Of a stretch of 64,000 bases of DNA, positions 45,037 through 55,440 are shown piece by piece. Every line of letters starts with the position of its first letter. The stretch's first letter is position 1. The notes below the pieces were generated by a model. That model was not told the DNA's origin. It did no database searches and saw nothing but the letters and a program-made list of their open reading frames with translations. This DNA is from Pelobates cultripes (taxonomy: Eukaryota; Chordata; Amphibia; Anura; Pelobatidae). Made by a program: the position numbers and the translations under genes. The stretch lies in contig OW240916.1 of assembly GCA_933207985.1 (NCBI GenBank), positions 292,539,555 to 292,603,554 on the forward strand, written 5' to 3'.

Positions 45037-45910
45037 GGCTTAAAGTGATCTGCTTCCTCTGGAGCTGGAACTTTCTTGCAATGCGAAGCGTGTATCCAGG
45101 TGTTCTTCCCAACTAGCTTTACTTAAAGGACCACTCTAGGCACCCAGACCACTTCAGCTTAATGAAGTGGTCTGGGTGCCAGGTCCAGCTAGGGTTAACC
45201 CATTTTTTAATAAACATAGCAGTTTCAGAGAAACTGCTATGTTTATGAATGGGTTAAGCCTTCCCCCTAATCCTCTAGTGGCTGTCTCATTGACAGCCAC
45301 TAGAGGCGCTTGCGTGCTTCTCACTGTGATTTTCACAGTGAGAGCACGCCAGCGTCCATAGGAAAGCATTGTAAATGCTTTCCTGTGCGACCGGCTGAAT
45401 GCGCGCGCAGCGCTTGCCACGCGTGCAAATTCAGCCCAGGAGGAGTATCGGAGGAGGAGAGGAGGCAGAGAGCTCCCCGCCCAGCGCTGGAAAAAGGTAA
45501 GTTTAAACACCTTTCCCCCTTCCAGAGCCGGGCGGGAGGGGGACCCTGAGGGTGGGGGCACCCTCAGGGCACTATAGTGCCAGGAAAACGAGTATGTTTT
45601 CCTGGCACTATAGTGGTCCTTTAAGTAGATGTAGTTAGAAGGACTTTGAATGGACCATCAAATCTTGGCTCAAGAGTATGTTTCCTCAGGAATTTCTTAA
45701 CCAGAACATAATCACCGGGGAGCAACTTATGGGTGCTTGTATCAGACTCTGTATCTGGAATAGAAGAAAACACTTGTGCATGGATTTTGGTCAAGGCATG
45801 AGAGAGAGCAGTTATGTAATCTACCATTGCATCTGACTGAATTTGGAGTTGCTGGGGGAAGTAACAGCCTAGCCTGGCAGCTGAACGAAATAGTTCTTGG
45901 GTAGACAAAA
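45033..45910 (-). pseudogene. ERV integrase C-terminal part, split by a MITE
   Basis: The GPY/F-like C-terminal domain is recognisable (LLPGDYVLVKKFLRKHTLEP, then a DGPFKVLLTT block) at 45625-45910. The last 30 codons, with the conserved WIHASHCKK tail, are at 45033-45122, on the other side of the MITE at 45123-45624. It ends with TGA at 45035-45033, overlapping the env start. Confidence 0.85.
45123..45624. mobile_element. T2-like MITE in ERV integrase, 502 bp
   Basis: Termini TTAAAGGACCACTCTAGGCACC and GGCACTATAGTGGTCCTTTAA with TTAA borders. Several nested inverted repeats lie inside (CACTTCAGCTTAATGAAGTGG; AGCAGTTTCAGAGAAACTGC). The ERV reading frame resumes on each side, so this insertion postdates the provirus. 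Confidence 0.92.
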
Positions 45911-46699
45911 TTTGAGATTGATGGTGTACACACCATTCTGGAGAGTTGCCCCTTTTTCTTTCCAGCTTTGTCTTTCCTCTGGGGTGGCAGCTGCTTGCTG
46001 TTCTCTCAGAAGCTGGAGGTCTGTAGGCAAGGTTTGCATAGTGTAGATGGGAGTTTCTTCTGCGTACACTCTTCTGTCCACTTTCCTTGACTTTCGTGCA
46101 GCATCCTTAGCGGCCTGGTCAGCTAAATGATTGCCATGTGCTTCTTCTGAATTCAATCTTCCATGGGCCTTTACCTTCAGTATGGCCACTTCTTCAGGGA
46201 GCAGCAGGGCATCCATCAGTTCTTTGATAGCTGCCGTGCTTGACCGGTGTACCAGTTGCTGTAAGGAAACCTCTTGCTTTCCAGATTAATCCAAAATCAT
46301 GTGCCACCCCCAGGGCATATCTTGAGTCAGTATAAATATTAGCATGCTTTCCTTCAGACATTATGCATGCTACTGTGAGGGCTATTAATTCAGCTTCTTG
46401 AGCAGACGTGGATGAGGGAAGTGAAGATGCTTGAAGTACTTGAACTTCTGTTGTGACAGCAAATCCAGTATGGTATTTTCCCTGCGTGCCCGCAAATCTG
46501 AAGCAAAGCCACTTCATGGACTGTTGGGAGATGTGTGGTCTCCATTTTCATCTGTTTGAAGCAATCATGAGGAGCATCTGGGTCTTGTTCTGTAGGAGGG
46601 GTGTCTTCGCTTATCTCTGTATGATATCGAGGGTAACCAACTGTCTTGCATTTTACAGTTCTCCTGGTGACTCCTTCCATCATGATTTGCTCTTGACAT
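45880..46699 (-). pseudogene. ERV RNase H and start of integrase, with the integrase core deleted
   Basis: The RNase H signature is clear (STSAQEAELIALT and YTDSRYALGVAHD with catalytic E and D; later HGNHLADQAAKDAA). A frameshift near 46450-46510 separates its N-terminus. After the linker leading to the integrase N-domain the sequence jumps at about 45900-45930 to the integrase C-terminal region. The HHCC finger and the D,D-E catalytic core, roughly 190 codons in relatives, are absent. Confidence 0.85.
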
Positions 46700-47419
46700 G
46701 TAGACAGAGAGGCAGCAAGACAGCACAGACCGACGCCACGACAGACAGAATAGACTGAGACAACTCCGACAGTTACACGCCTCCCCCAACAAATAACCCA
46801 ACTCCTAATACTGCACACAAACCAACACACCCTGGCACTGACCCACGGTTTCAACAAAATATCACCCCGGTGGGACACACACGACCACAACACTGCACAA
46901 GAAACCACATACTTGACTAGACAAACAACACACAGAGACAAGCCGAAACACAAGAAAGCCAATACTGGTGCACAAGTAGGACCGACAGGTCATAATGCCA
47001 ACCGTCTAAGCAGGCAGGACAGACCAGAATCAAGGAAACACAGCACTACGCCACTACACATTGACACTGCCAACAGCACACGGGACGGCCAGAGAACGGA
47101 CATATCGAACTAGGACTTACACACGAGACAGAACCCAACAAACACCATACACAATCAAAACACAGGTCTCTGCACTACACACCCACAGAAAACTACTACT
47201 CTGGGCTTACGAGCCACAGGAAAGCAGAAAGATGAGAGACCTGCGTGTCTCCAGAAATATTTACTACTCACAAATGTTGAAACCTGCGAGTTTCGGAATA
47301 CACAATTGAAATGTTATCGCAAACGGTCACAGACCTGAGACCTGCAAGTCTCATTGTTACTCTTATTCTCTGAAAAAAAAATTAAAGCCTATTTACAAAA
47401 AAAAATCAAAAATCAAAGG
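46700..47419. other. Unidentified 0.7-kb block between ERV RT and RNase H
   Basis: RT coding stops at about 47420 and RNase H-side coding resumes at about 46700. The intervening sequence is CA-rich with A runs at its right end, has no retroviral similarity that I can see, and replaces part of the RT connection domain. TG...CA ends or a target duplication could not be defined. Confidence 0.5.
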
Positions 47420-48063
47420 GCGTAGACAAGATGGCCCCCCTCTAGCCACAGGATCCAATTGGCAGGAGAAGTAACCAATGGGTCGTTGACGGGAACCATT
47501 ACATTGCGTTAGGACTCCCGAAGCATGACCCATCCGTTCTGAGACAAAAAGTGTGAAGGGCTTCAGGTAGTTTGGGAAGCCCAAGGCAGGGGCTGAGGAG
47601 ATAGCTCTTTGTAGAGCGTATAAACAGGTACGAGCTTCTGGGCATAGTGTGAAAGGTTCAGTCTTCAGGGCATCATAGAGATGCTGCTTGAGTGGAGAGG
47701 CCTCAGGAATCCAGGCTTGATGAGTAGATGGAGGCCAAATAGCAGCGATGCCTCGGACTCTGTCTCTGGTTAAGTGTCGGGTGCCATGGGAAAGGCAATG
47801 TCCCAAGAAGATCACAGAGGGCCAGCACCATTGCAACTTCTTTTTGGAGGCTTTGCAGCCTTGTTCAGCAAGGAAGCAGAGTAAATCTTCTGAGTGACGT
47901 TCAGCAGTTGGAAGATCATCTGCACAGAGGAGTAGGTCATCCACGTACTGGAGGAGAACCACATCTGGATGGGATTTCTGCCATGGTTCTAGTACAGTAG
48001 ACATAGCTTTAGCAAACTGAGTAAGTGAATTTTGTGCACCTTGAGGCATAACAGTCCAAGTAT
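47420..48063 (-). pseudogene. ERV reverse transcriptase, C-terminal half
   Basis: Begins VMPQGAQNSLTQFAKAM, then the catalytic LLQYVDDLLLCA box and the thumb/connection pattern ending in LDPVARGGPSCLR. The frame is open throughout; it is separated from its N-terminal half by a hAT insertion. Confidence 0.92.
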
Positions 48064-48424
48064 ATTGCTGGCAGGGCCAGACTGGGAACTAAAAGCAGCC
48101 CTGGAAAAAAATTCTATACCAGCCCAATAATGTGTCGTGCCAGCATAGTGTGCTGATATATAGAGGGTGAAAAAATAACTTGAAATTGAAAAGTTTTACT
48201 CCAACGAAAGAACGCATATAGGGCTTCAAAATAAACAAAAGAGCGCCTTTATTTTAAGTAGACATACATTTGCATGTAATCAATGTTTCAGTACGACTAC
48301 TTTGGCCTATTAAGGACATTTTAGTAATGGGACTGAAATGGTGAATGTCGGCAATTGCACAACTAAAAAAAATGAAGTGATCTTGTTTATTTTGAAGTTC
48401 TATGGGTGCGCTCTTCACTTTGAA

Positions 48425-48479
48425 TATGTTATTGTGCATGAGTATGCAACTAGCAACAAGACAGGGCCAATACGTGCTC

Positions 48480-48542
<63 letters not shown>

Positions 48543-48597
48543 GAGCACGTATTGGCCCAGTCTTGTTGCTAGTTGCATACTCATGCACAATAACATA
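48425..48597. repeat. AT-centred palindrome 1 (PATRR-like)
   Basis: Arms of about 57-60 bp (48425-48483 and 48538-48597), almost identical when inverted, flank a pure (TA)n core at about 48482-48538. One mismatch is visible (GACAGGGCC against GACTGGGCC). Confidence 0.9.
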
Positions 48598-48630
48598 CCA
48601 CATAAATGTCATTAATATGTATGTATGTGT

Positions 48631-48678
<48 letters not shown>

Positions 48679-48712
48679 ACACATACATACATATTAATGA
48701 CATTTATGTGGT
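48597..48712. repeat. AT-centred palindrome 2 (PATRR-like)
   Basis: Directly adjoins palindrome 1. Arms ACCACATAAATGTCATTAAT and its inverse surround ATGTATGTGTG/CACACATACAT and a central TA run at about 48641-48668. No mismatch was noticed in the arms. Confidence 0.9.
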
Positions 48713-48989
48713 ATTATGCATATATAAATGTATAATACTATATGTGTAAATATTATAGGCATAATTAGATGTTACTAATACACACATCATACATACATAC
48801 ATACATGCATATATATGTGTGTATTACTGTCAGGATCACATCAATTTACGTCTACTACATTTACCTCATTTAGTGTATCTTGTCTCCAATTGTCTCCTTT
48901 TTTGACCCTTGTGCACCTTTTACGTCATCCCAGTCCCTGTGTGTTTCTTTTTACCCTTCTCCAGCCTCTGTATTCCTCTTTCCCGCAGC

Positions 48990-49590
48990 CCCTTTTGTGT
49001 TGTTCTTAGCCCCAGCCACTTTGTCTCTTTCTCCCCTTCCAAATCTCATCTGTGTGTCTCTTTCTAACTCCAGAATCTGTGTGCCTCTTTCTCTTCTCCC
49101 AGCCACTCTCTGTCTCTTTTTCCCCAGCCCAGCGTTGCCCACCACAAATCTTGTGTCACTTTGTTCCCCTTCCCTACTGTATGTCTCTTTGTCCCCCCAA
49201 CAAACCTTCTGTGTGTCTCTTTCTCCCCTCTCCTCCCTGTGTCTCTCTTCCCCATCTCCTCCCTGTGTCTCTCTCTCACCCCTCTGTCTCTTTGTACCCC
49301 CATCCCCTCTGTCTCTTTATTACCCCTCTGTCTCTTTGTCCCCATCTGTCTCTGTGTCCCCCCTTCTCCTGTGTCTCTCTCTATTACCCCTCTCTTTGTC
49401 CTCCCCATCCCGTGTCTCTCTATTACCCCTCTGTCTCTTTGTCCCCCCTTCCCTGGTGTCTCTCTATTACCCCTCTCTTTGTCCCCCCCATCCCCTGTCT
49501 CTCTATTACCCCTCTCTTTGTCCCCCCATCCCCTGTCTCTCTATTATCCCATCCCCTGTCTCTCTATTACCCCATCTGTCTGTGTCCCCC
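48990..49590. repeat. Pyrimidine-rich minisatellite inside the hAT element
   Basis: Imperfect repeats of a TGTCTCTCTATTACCCCTCT / CTTTGTCCCCCC unit, cleanest from 49300 to 49580. The long plus-strand open frames here are Pro/Ser/Leu low-complexity shadows. Confidence 0.88.
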
Positions 49591-49718
49591 ATCTGCGGCC
49601 GCAATATTATTAAAATATAGAGAGCAGGGCTCCCTCTCTATCTCTAGCCCCCCAGGTGCCGTGGCCTACGGGAAAATTTCACAGTATCCCGGTGGGCCAG
49701 TCCAGCCCTGACTGCTGG

Positions 49719-50665
49719 CGGTCATGTGTGAATGCAAACAGGTATTGACATGAAGGGTCCAGAGGCACACTGAAAAAGGCATTTGCCAAGTCAATCACAG
49801 TGAAGAATCTCGCTGTGGGAGGTACCTGCGAGAGGAGTGTGTGTTGATTAGGCACGATGGCTGTATCCCTGACTGTGACATCATTGACAGCACAGAGGTC
49901 TTGAACCATACGGTATTGGTCTGGTTCACCCTTTTCAGTTTTCATTTTCACTGGGAACAGATAGGTGTTACATTTTGATACACATTTTACAAGAGCACCT
50001 TTTGCTAGTAGGCTTTCAACTCGTTTGGAGACGGCAAGGGACTGAGCAGGCTTCAAGGGGTATTGCGGCCTTCGTGGTGGGTTTGCTCCTTCATACAGCT
50101 TAACAACCACTGGAGGTACTTGTAGGCGCCCAATATCATCTGGGCCTGTGGACCAAAGCTTGGCTGGGACCCTATCCAGGGCACTGGGGAACTCAGGGAC
50201 CCTTGCATCCTCAGGGCCTGGTGTCTCTAATTGGAGTAGGAGAGGTAAGGATCGGAGGGCTAAAGTATCCTTAAGTGAGAGAGGTGTTAGTAACTGAACC
50301 TGGCCATCAGAAGTGAAGGAAATAGAAGCCTACAGACAGGAGAGAACATCAGCACCTAGCAGGTTAATGGGGCAGGAAGAAGAAACAACAAAACGTGTGA
50401 GAATGTCTGAGCCCACCCTTAAGAGCTTGTTTAGTGGGTTGTTACGAGGGGTACCATCAACACCAACACACGAAACATCGATGTTAGACAAGAAAGAAGA
50501 GTCAGGCAGGTCTTGTTCTCTGAGAACATTGCAGGCTGCGCCTGTGTCAACTAAAAAAGTAGTTGGATGACCGTCAATGGGTAAGACCACGGTAGCTAGA
50601 GGCCCCCCTTTATCCCCTGTAGACACTGCCATGATAGGGGTGTTAGACACAGGTTTGCAAGTTAC
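49719..50665 (-). pseudogene. ERV protease and N-terminal reverse transcriptase
   Basis: In frame with gag beyond its UAG. The retropepsin motif LVDTGAACNVL is intact, with INLLGADVLS as the second conserved block. A TAG at 50332-50330 interrupts the frame once, after which it continues without shift through the RT fingers (SLLAKGALVKC, YRMVQDLCAVN, FFTVIDLANAFFS with the first catalytic aspartate) to the hAT border. The coding is therefore only lightly damaged here. Confidence 0.9.
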
Positions 50666-51300
50666 CTATTGTAGAAGATCTAAATGGGCCTGGTCAAGGC
50701 CAGTGTAATGACGGGTGGTGGCTGCAGGCGCAGAGTAATTTGGCTGTTGTGCACGTTGCACAGGATGATGAATGTTGGGGGTAGGGCGATTAGTTTGCTG
50801 ATAACCATCTGCATCATAGCCATCAGAAGGAATGTCAGTATAACCATGAGGTGCAGGATGGTTGTCAACAGGTGATGGTGAATAAACAGTCTGAGGGTAA
50901 CCCTGTGGAGGGAAAACAGCCTGTGACTGAACCTGGATCGCTGCAGAGGGGTGAGGAAACATAGGATAGCCTGTCACAGGATTAGGAGGTCTTACGGCTG
51001 GTTGCTGTTGCCTGTACATCCTAGGGTGTGGGCAATCTTTTCGAAAGTGGTCAGGCTGACCACAGTTAAAACAAGCTCTGGTTTGAAATCTAGGAGCTTG
51101 GGACATAGATTGTCTCTGTGGTGGGGGCACAGGAAACCCAGTGGGGGCTGGGGCAGGCCTGATAGGATTATGGAAGGAAAACATCAGGGGAGCACTTTTC
51201 TTTGACTGGGGTAATAAAGCTGACTCCAGACCTTTAGCAACTAGGAGGAGGGTATCCAAGGGTATAATCCTGTATTCTGGGCAGGATAGGATCAGGCCCT
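50666..51300 (-). pseudogene. ERV gag, nucleocapsid end, with UAG at the gag/pro boundary
   Basis: One CCHC zinc knuckle (C-x2-C-x4-H-x4-C, ACFNCGQPDHFRKDCP) lies in a Pro/Gln/Tyr-rich context. The frame ends at TAG 50668-50666, and the protease is in the same frame immediately behind it, as expected for readthrough-type expression of pro-pol in gammaretroviruses and epsilonretroviruses. The join to the capsid part upstream is broken by stops and a frameshift between 51300 and 51433. Confidence 0.88.
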
Positions 51301-51432
51301 TCCTAATGGGTTCTTTTAAGCCTGCGACAAAGGCAGCATCTGAGTATGTGCCTTATTGTAGATGCTGAAGCCCAAATCATAGAAAGTCTGTGTTAACCTT
51401 CAATGGTAATTTTCCACTGACTCAATTTTATC

Positions 51433-53031
51433 CTACACGATGTCATTAATGCAGGCAGCTTGGTCAGCCAATTTATCCTGTGCCCAAACACGAAGTTGTT
51501 CACAGAATGTTATGCCTGATTGGAAATCTGTGTCAGTAAGGAGACTGGCATCATCAAAACTCCTTTCCATGATAGGCCAATATGCATCCCCGGCTTTGAT
51601 TTCACAGAGACTAGATAAGTCACGCCAGGTAGCCGAATACGTTTTACGAATCTGAGCAATCCTTCGGAAGGAGGGCATGTGCTGTTTCTCTGGGTCTGGG
51701 AGGGAAGTTGCCAGAGTTACAGCTTGGGACGGATTGAAGGTAACATACATCAAAGGGGCTCCATCGACAGCTGGTAGGATACTGTGATGGCTTGCTGGGG
51801 TGGGTAGCGGTTGGGGAAACTGGGGGGTATTATTGGGGGCCCGTAGTGGGCCCAACCCCTGGTCGTTATCAAAGGGAGCGGGGTGAGGTAGGCCATGATA
51901 ACTGGGTACACCTGGTGAATTTGGAGCTTGTGCGGCTGGAGGGCCAGCATCAGGAGAACCAGCATTGGCGATTTGGAGTGTAGCCAGTTGGGATGTATTA
52001 GGGTGATAGCCTGAGGCAGCGGGGGAAGCAGTCTGGTGATGGTCTGATGCGATAGAATCGTTCGAACCAACCGTCATTATGGTGTAGATGGGGGCCGCCA
52101 TGACAGAGGCAGGGACGGAACTAGGTGTGGGGACGGAAGATGAATCGGTAGGAAGGATGCCGGGAGGAGAGGTGATGACCATGACGGGAGTCGGAACAAA
52201 AGGGGGAACGTAGGCGGAAGGGGCGGGAACAAGAGGTGACACAGAGGTAGGGGAGGGGGATAGATTTGAGGCGAGAACGGACGGGGTGACTGGGAGGGGA
52301 GGAGGAGGAACAGAGGTAGGGACAGGAGGAATGACGTAGGGAGGTGGGTGAGGGGAGGGCATGGAGAGAGTGACGGCAGGGGCGGAGATGGGAGGAGGGG
52401 CGGAGGCGGGTACGGGAGGTGGGGCAGAGGCGGGAATGGGAGGTGGGGCAGGGGTGGGTATGGGAGGAGGGGCAGAGGGAGGAGGAACAAGTGCGGGAAT
52501 GGAAGGAAGAACAGGGACAGGGTAACAATACGACTTATCAACTCCAAGGATGGGATACAAGGGGGTGGGTGCTAAGGGGGTGATGTCAGTTAGAGCTTGT
52601 GACTGGGCGAGTTGGGCAGTAGTCGTGGAGGTGGGGTTAGCCTCTTCCTCTTTGTGCCGGACGCCATCATAGGGCGGTGGTCAGGGAACATCGAGAGTTG
52701 AATCAACAGTGCAAACATTTTCATGATACACATAAATTTTCTGTCCTTTAAATTCAAATTCCTCCTCTAACCAACCTTCCTGTTTAAGTCCTCTTGCCAC
52801 ACGATACCAAGCTGCTGCAGCCTTAGTTAGCCAATTATCGAGTAGCAATCCCTTCTTATCTTTCAACACTTTTCTCCAGCACTCTGGTTGTAACCGACCG
52901 CTGGGAGACATTGAAACACCACAGATCTTAGAGATCTTTTTCATTTTAAGCATAGCCTCCTCACCAGCCCTTTCTTTCACTATATCAAAAGCCAAGTACC
53001 CTTTCGAAGGTTTAGCATGTTCCTGTCCCAT
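51433..53031 (-). pseudogene. ERV gag: matrix, PPPY-containing proline-rich region, capsid
   Basis: The likely start is the ATG at 53031 (MGQE, a myristoylation-type N-terminus); another in-frame ATG lies two codons upstream. About 115 matrix codons lead to a TGA at 52683-52681. The next codons in the same frame spell PPPY, the usual late-domain motif. About 60 acidic/polar codons, a long proline-rich stretch (52.1-52.5 kb) and a capsid-like region ending near 51433 follow. Except for this single TGA the frame is open for 1.6 kb. Confidence 0.85.
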
Positions 53032-53375
53032 TCTCAATATACTCCCTTGAAAGAGAGATAGAGAGATGGAAACAAGAAAAAGAGCATCTACAGTGCTCGA
53101 CTGCTACGAGAAATGAATCTTCTTGCGTCTTCCCGAAACGTAGACAAGTCCTGGGATCCGCCCACCTGAGATGGTGGTCACGGATTGGAGAGAGGCGAGT
53201 AGTGGGTGACTAACACTGCTCTGGGTCAAAGGTACAGTAGAGGAAGAGGATGAGGACAAGAGAGAAAGTGAGAGTGGAAAAGCTAATAAGACATTTACAA
53301 GAATCACAGATGTAGATATGTGCACAAAGTCTTGAGTCAAGAATAAACCACACAACACACACAGATGCAACCAAA

Positions 53376-53376
<1 letters not shown>

Positions 53377-53409
<33 letters not shown>
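53377..53409. repeat. (AC)n microsatellite in the ERV leader
   Basis: About 16 AC dinucleotides. Confidence 0.9.
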
Positions 53410-53411
<2 letters not shown>

Positions 53412-53534
53412 CAACACCAGCTGAGTAATAACCACAATGTAATAAGGAATAACAATATAGCAACCATAACAGCAACAAATCAGCAAAACCCTGTTCCTCT
53501 CTGAACAGTATAACAAAATCCCCGGCCCCTCTCT

Positions 53535-53930
53535 GGGCGGTAGCGTTCCCGGTTATCTAAACTGTCAAGCGAATAATATCAAAAACTCAGCCTCTCTCTA
53601 GGCAGTGGCGGTCAAGTGAATAATATTTTTAAAAAACAGCCTTTCTCTAGGCAGTAGCGGTCTCTGCCCTCTAGGCAGTCAAGCTAACAATAATAACCAT
53701 AAGAAAAATCCCCAGCCCTTCTCCGGGAGGTCGCGGTCCCTGACCGCTAGGCAGTCAAGCTAACAATAATAACCATAAGAAAAATCCCCAGCCCTTCTCC
53801 AGGCGGTCGTGTTCCCTGCCCGCTAGGCAGTTAAGCTAACAATATATGCTAATAATACAATGCAATTCCCTGTCTCTCTCTAGACAGTCAAGCAAATAAC
53901 AATTCAATGCAATAAAACTTATCAAATTCC
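53535..53930. repeat. Tandem repeats in the ERV leader, 76-bp unit
   Basis: The unit includes CCAGCCCTTCTCC, GGTCG, CGCTAGGCAGTCAAGCTAAC and AATAATAACCATAAG. Two copies in tandem near 53680-53830 are nearly identical, with more diverged copies on both sides. It lies between PBS and gag where a packaging region would be. Confidence 0.85.
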
Positions 53931-54194
53931 CAAGCAAACTCTTTCACACCAAGGACTCACACTCAGGAGGCAGATAGACAATCAACAGGTTCTTATAAAG
54001 AGGCACCGGGCAAGAATTTTTACCTGTCTTCGATGCCTTCTGGCCAGAATGGACCCGGAGGTAGACCAACACAATACAGGAAAATATAGGCAATTGCTGT
54101 ATATCTTAGCAGGTGATCAGTCTCCGGTTCCGTTTTGGGGGGGGGTCCGCTCCGGTTCCGGTTTCCGGGCCGTCTGTTCCGGCGTAGCCGCGGT

Positions 54195-54212
54195 GCTCCA
54201 CGTTGGGAACCA
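54195..54212 (-). promoter_or_regulatory. Retroviral primer-binding site, tRNA-Lys(1,2)-like
   Basis: On the minus strand the 18-mer reads TGGTTCCCAACGTGGAGC. It differs at three positions from TGGCGCCCAACGTGGGGC, the PBS complementary to tRNA-Lys1,2. It directly follows the R-U5 end. Confidence 0.7.
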
Positions 54213-54498
54213 AATTATCGTGGATCAAATCAAGTGTTTGATAATTTTGTATATCTTCCCCTGTCCAAATTGGTTATATGTTGCGTGCACGCTTCCTAAA
54301 GTAATTCACACCAGACACAAGTCTCCAGATTGATGAAAACCTCAGGAATCTTTATTCCGGGGGGCCGGTATGCCCCTTATAAAGCAGAAATACATCATAT
54401 GCATAATTATAGATAACAGAGGAAAATACATCAATAATTGGTTAGGTGTTAAGTGGTTCATTAATTGCTCATCCTCCAGATTCCGGCGCCATCTTGTT
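54213..54498 (-). repeat. ERV 5' LTR: R-U5 and the proximal part of U3
   Basis: In minus orientation a TTTATAAGG TATA element (about 54376-54384) is followed 20-30 bp later by the poly(A) signal AATAAA (54356-54351), then U5 down to the PBS. Upstream U3 is cut at 54498/54499 by the DIRS insertion and continues at 60193. Confidence 0.75.
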
Positions 54499-54655
54499 AA
54501 TTTTATCACATGACAGGAGGCTTCATATTTTGCATAACTTTCTTTACTTTATGCCTCCAGCAGCACAAGTCAATCAATAAACTTTAAACCAATCAGTAAC
54601 AGGCATCACATTCATATATAAAGCCCTGACAGTCACATGACTTCCTCTTTCTTTG
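54499..54655 (+). repeat. DIRS left terminal repeat
   Basis: Inverse of 60000-60150 for about 130 bp, from AACTTTCTTTACTTTATGCC to CCTCTTTCTTTG. The outer 35 bases differ from the right tip, as usual for DIRS. Confidence 0.92.
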
Positions 54656-54674
54656 CTGCTTACCAGCCAAGGCA

Positions 54675-55020
54675 CAGGTCAGAGTATTTTGCTCCAAACT
54701 GTTTTACTGAATATTGCAATTGTCATTAGTTAATCATTTATTGCTTAACTTTCAGTTTGTTCCAAACTGTTTTTATTAATATTGCTATGGTCACTGTAGT
54801 TAGACACCTTATGCTAGACATTCAGTTTTAATCCTTACTGTTTTTTCTGGATACCACTTTAATTAAACTTTATTAATTGACTTTCAGTTTGCTCCAACTG
54901 TTTTTATTAATATTGCTATGGTCACTTTAGTTAGATTTTTAATGCTAGACATTCAGTTTTTGCTCCAAACTGTTTCTGGATATGCATGGGCACTTTTGTT
55001 AAACTTTATTAGCTTGTCCT
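54675..55020 (+). repeat. Imperfect tandem repeats in the DIRS 5' region
   Basis: The phrase CAGTTTGCTCCAACTGTTTTTATTAATATTGCTATGGTCAC, with variants, occurs about four times, followed by AGTTAGA...TGCTAGACATTCAG in at least two of the copies. Confidence 0.8.
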
Positions 55021-55370
55021 GCAATTTTGGCCTAAACGTTTTTCATTATTTTGCACTTGCCTTCCATTTGGATTTGTATAGTGTGATATTCTCCCCCTGT
55101 TACCCTTCCCCTGAATTAACCCTGTATTTTCTGCTTTATTAGCCTGTTTTCTGTTGCTGGCACCTTTTCTTTCCTATGCTTTACTCTGGTCTCGCATGGA
55201 TCGCGGCGTTTTACCGCGAGCACGCTTTTTATTCATTGGTGCTGGGACTTCAGGGCAGGTCTCTGGGGGTTGGGGATGTCGGGGGGACTCTTTTCCATGC
55301 CGGCAGACCGCGATCGTATCCTCGATCGTGGGCCGCACGGCACTTTTGCGCGCGAACGGCGGCCATCTTG

Positions 55371-55440
55371 AATCTCGCGGCACTCGCGAGATTCACGTCG
55401 GCCATGTCGTTTGGCCAGTTCGTGATTCCCACGAACTGGC
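55371..55440. other. Two perfect hairpins with 5-nt loops in the DIRS 5' region
   Basis: Hairpin A: AATCTCGCG-GCACT-CGCGAGATT (55371-55393, 9-bp stem). Hairpin B: GCCAGTTCGTG-ATTCC-CACGAACTGGC (55414-55440, 11-bp stem). They lie 20 bp apart in a CpG-rich patch. Confidence 0.85.

Larger units (their letters stand above)
48072..49710. mobile_element. Non-autonomous hAT element in ERV RT, 1.64 kb
   Basis: Ends CAGGGCCAGACTGGGAA (left) and CCAGTCCAGCCCTG (right) are inverted repeats. They are flanked by ATTGCTGG (48064-48071) and ACTGCTGG (49711-49718), an 8-bp duplication with one mismatch. RT coding is continuous across the two borders. Inside are two AT-centred palindromes and a pyrimidine-rich minisatellite; there is no transposase. 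Confidence 0.93.
44650..54498 (-). mobile_element. Class I (gamma/epsilon-like) endogenous retrovirus, heavily interrupted
   Basis: On the minus strand the order is U3/R/U5, PBS, leader with tandem repeats, gag, pro, pol and the start of env. Gag and pro-pol are in one frame separated by a single UAG, one CCHC finger is present and pol/env overlap, all gamma/epsilon traits. Breaks: a DIRS element in the 5' LTR, a hAT element in RT, an unknown block between RT and RNase H, loss of the integrase core, a MITE in the integrase tail, stop codons, and truncation within env. The 3' LTR is absent from the window. The LTR continues beyond the DIRS element from 60193. Confidence 0.9.

Noticed and set aside
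46390..46962. 190-codon minus-strand frame as a separate protein
   Set aside because: Its second half is ERV pol out of phase with RNase H and its first half is the unknown block; it is a chance fusion.
48880..49711. Open frames of 150-246 codons rich in Pro, Ser and Leu
   Set aside because: They arise from a pyrimidine minisatellite inside a hAT element; all three frames are open for the same reason.
51440..52575. Plus-strand Gly/Arg-rich frames opposite ERV gag
   Set aside because: They mirror the proline-rich gag region on the minus strand.
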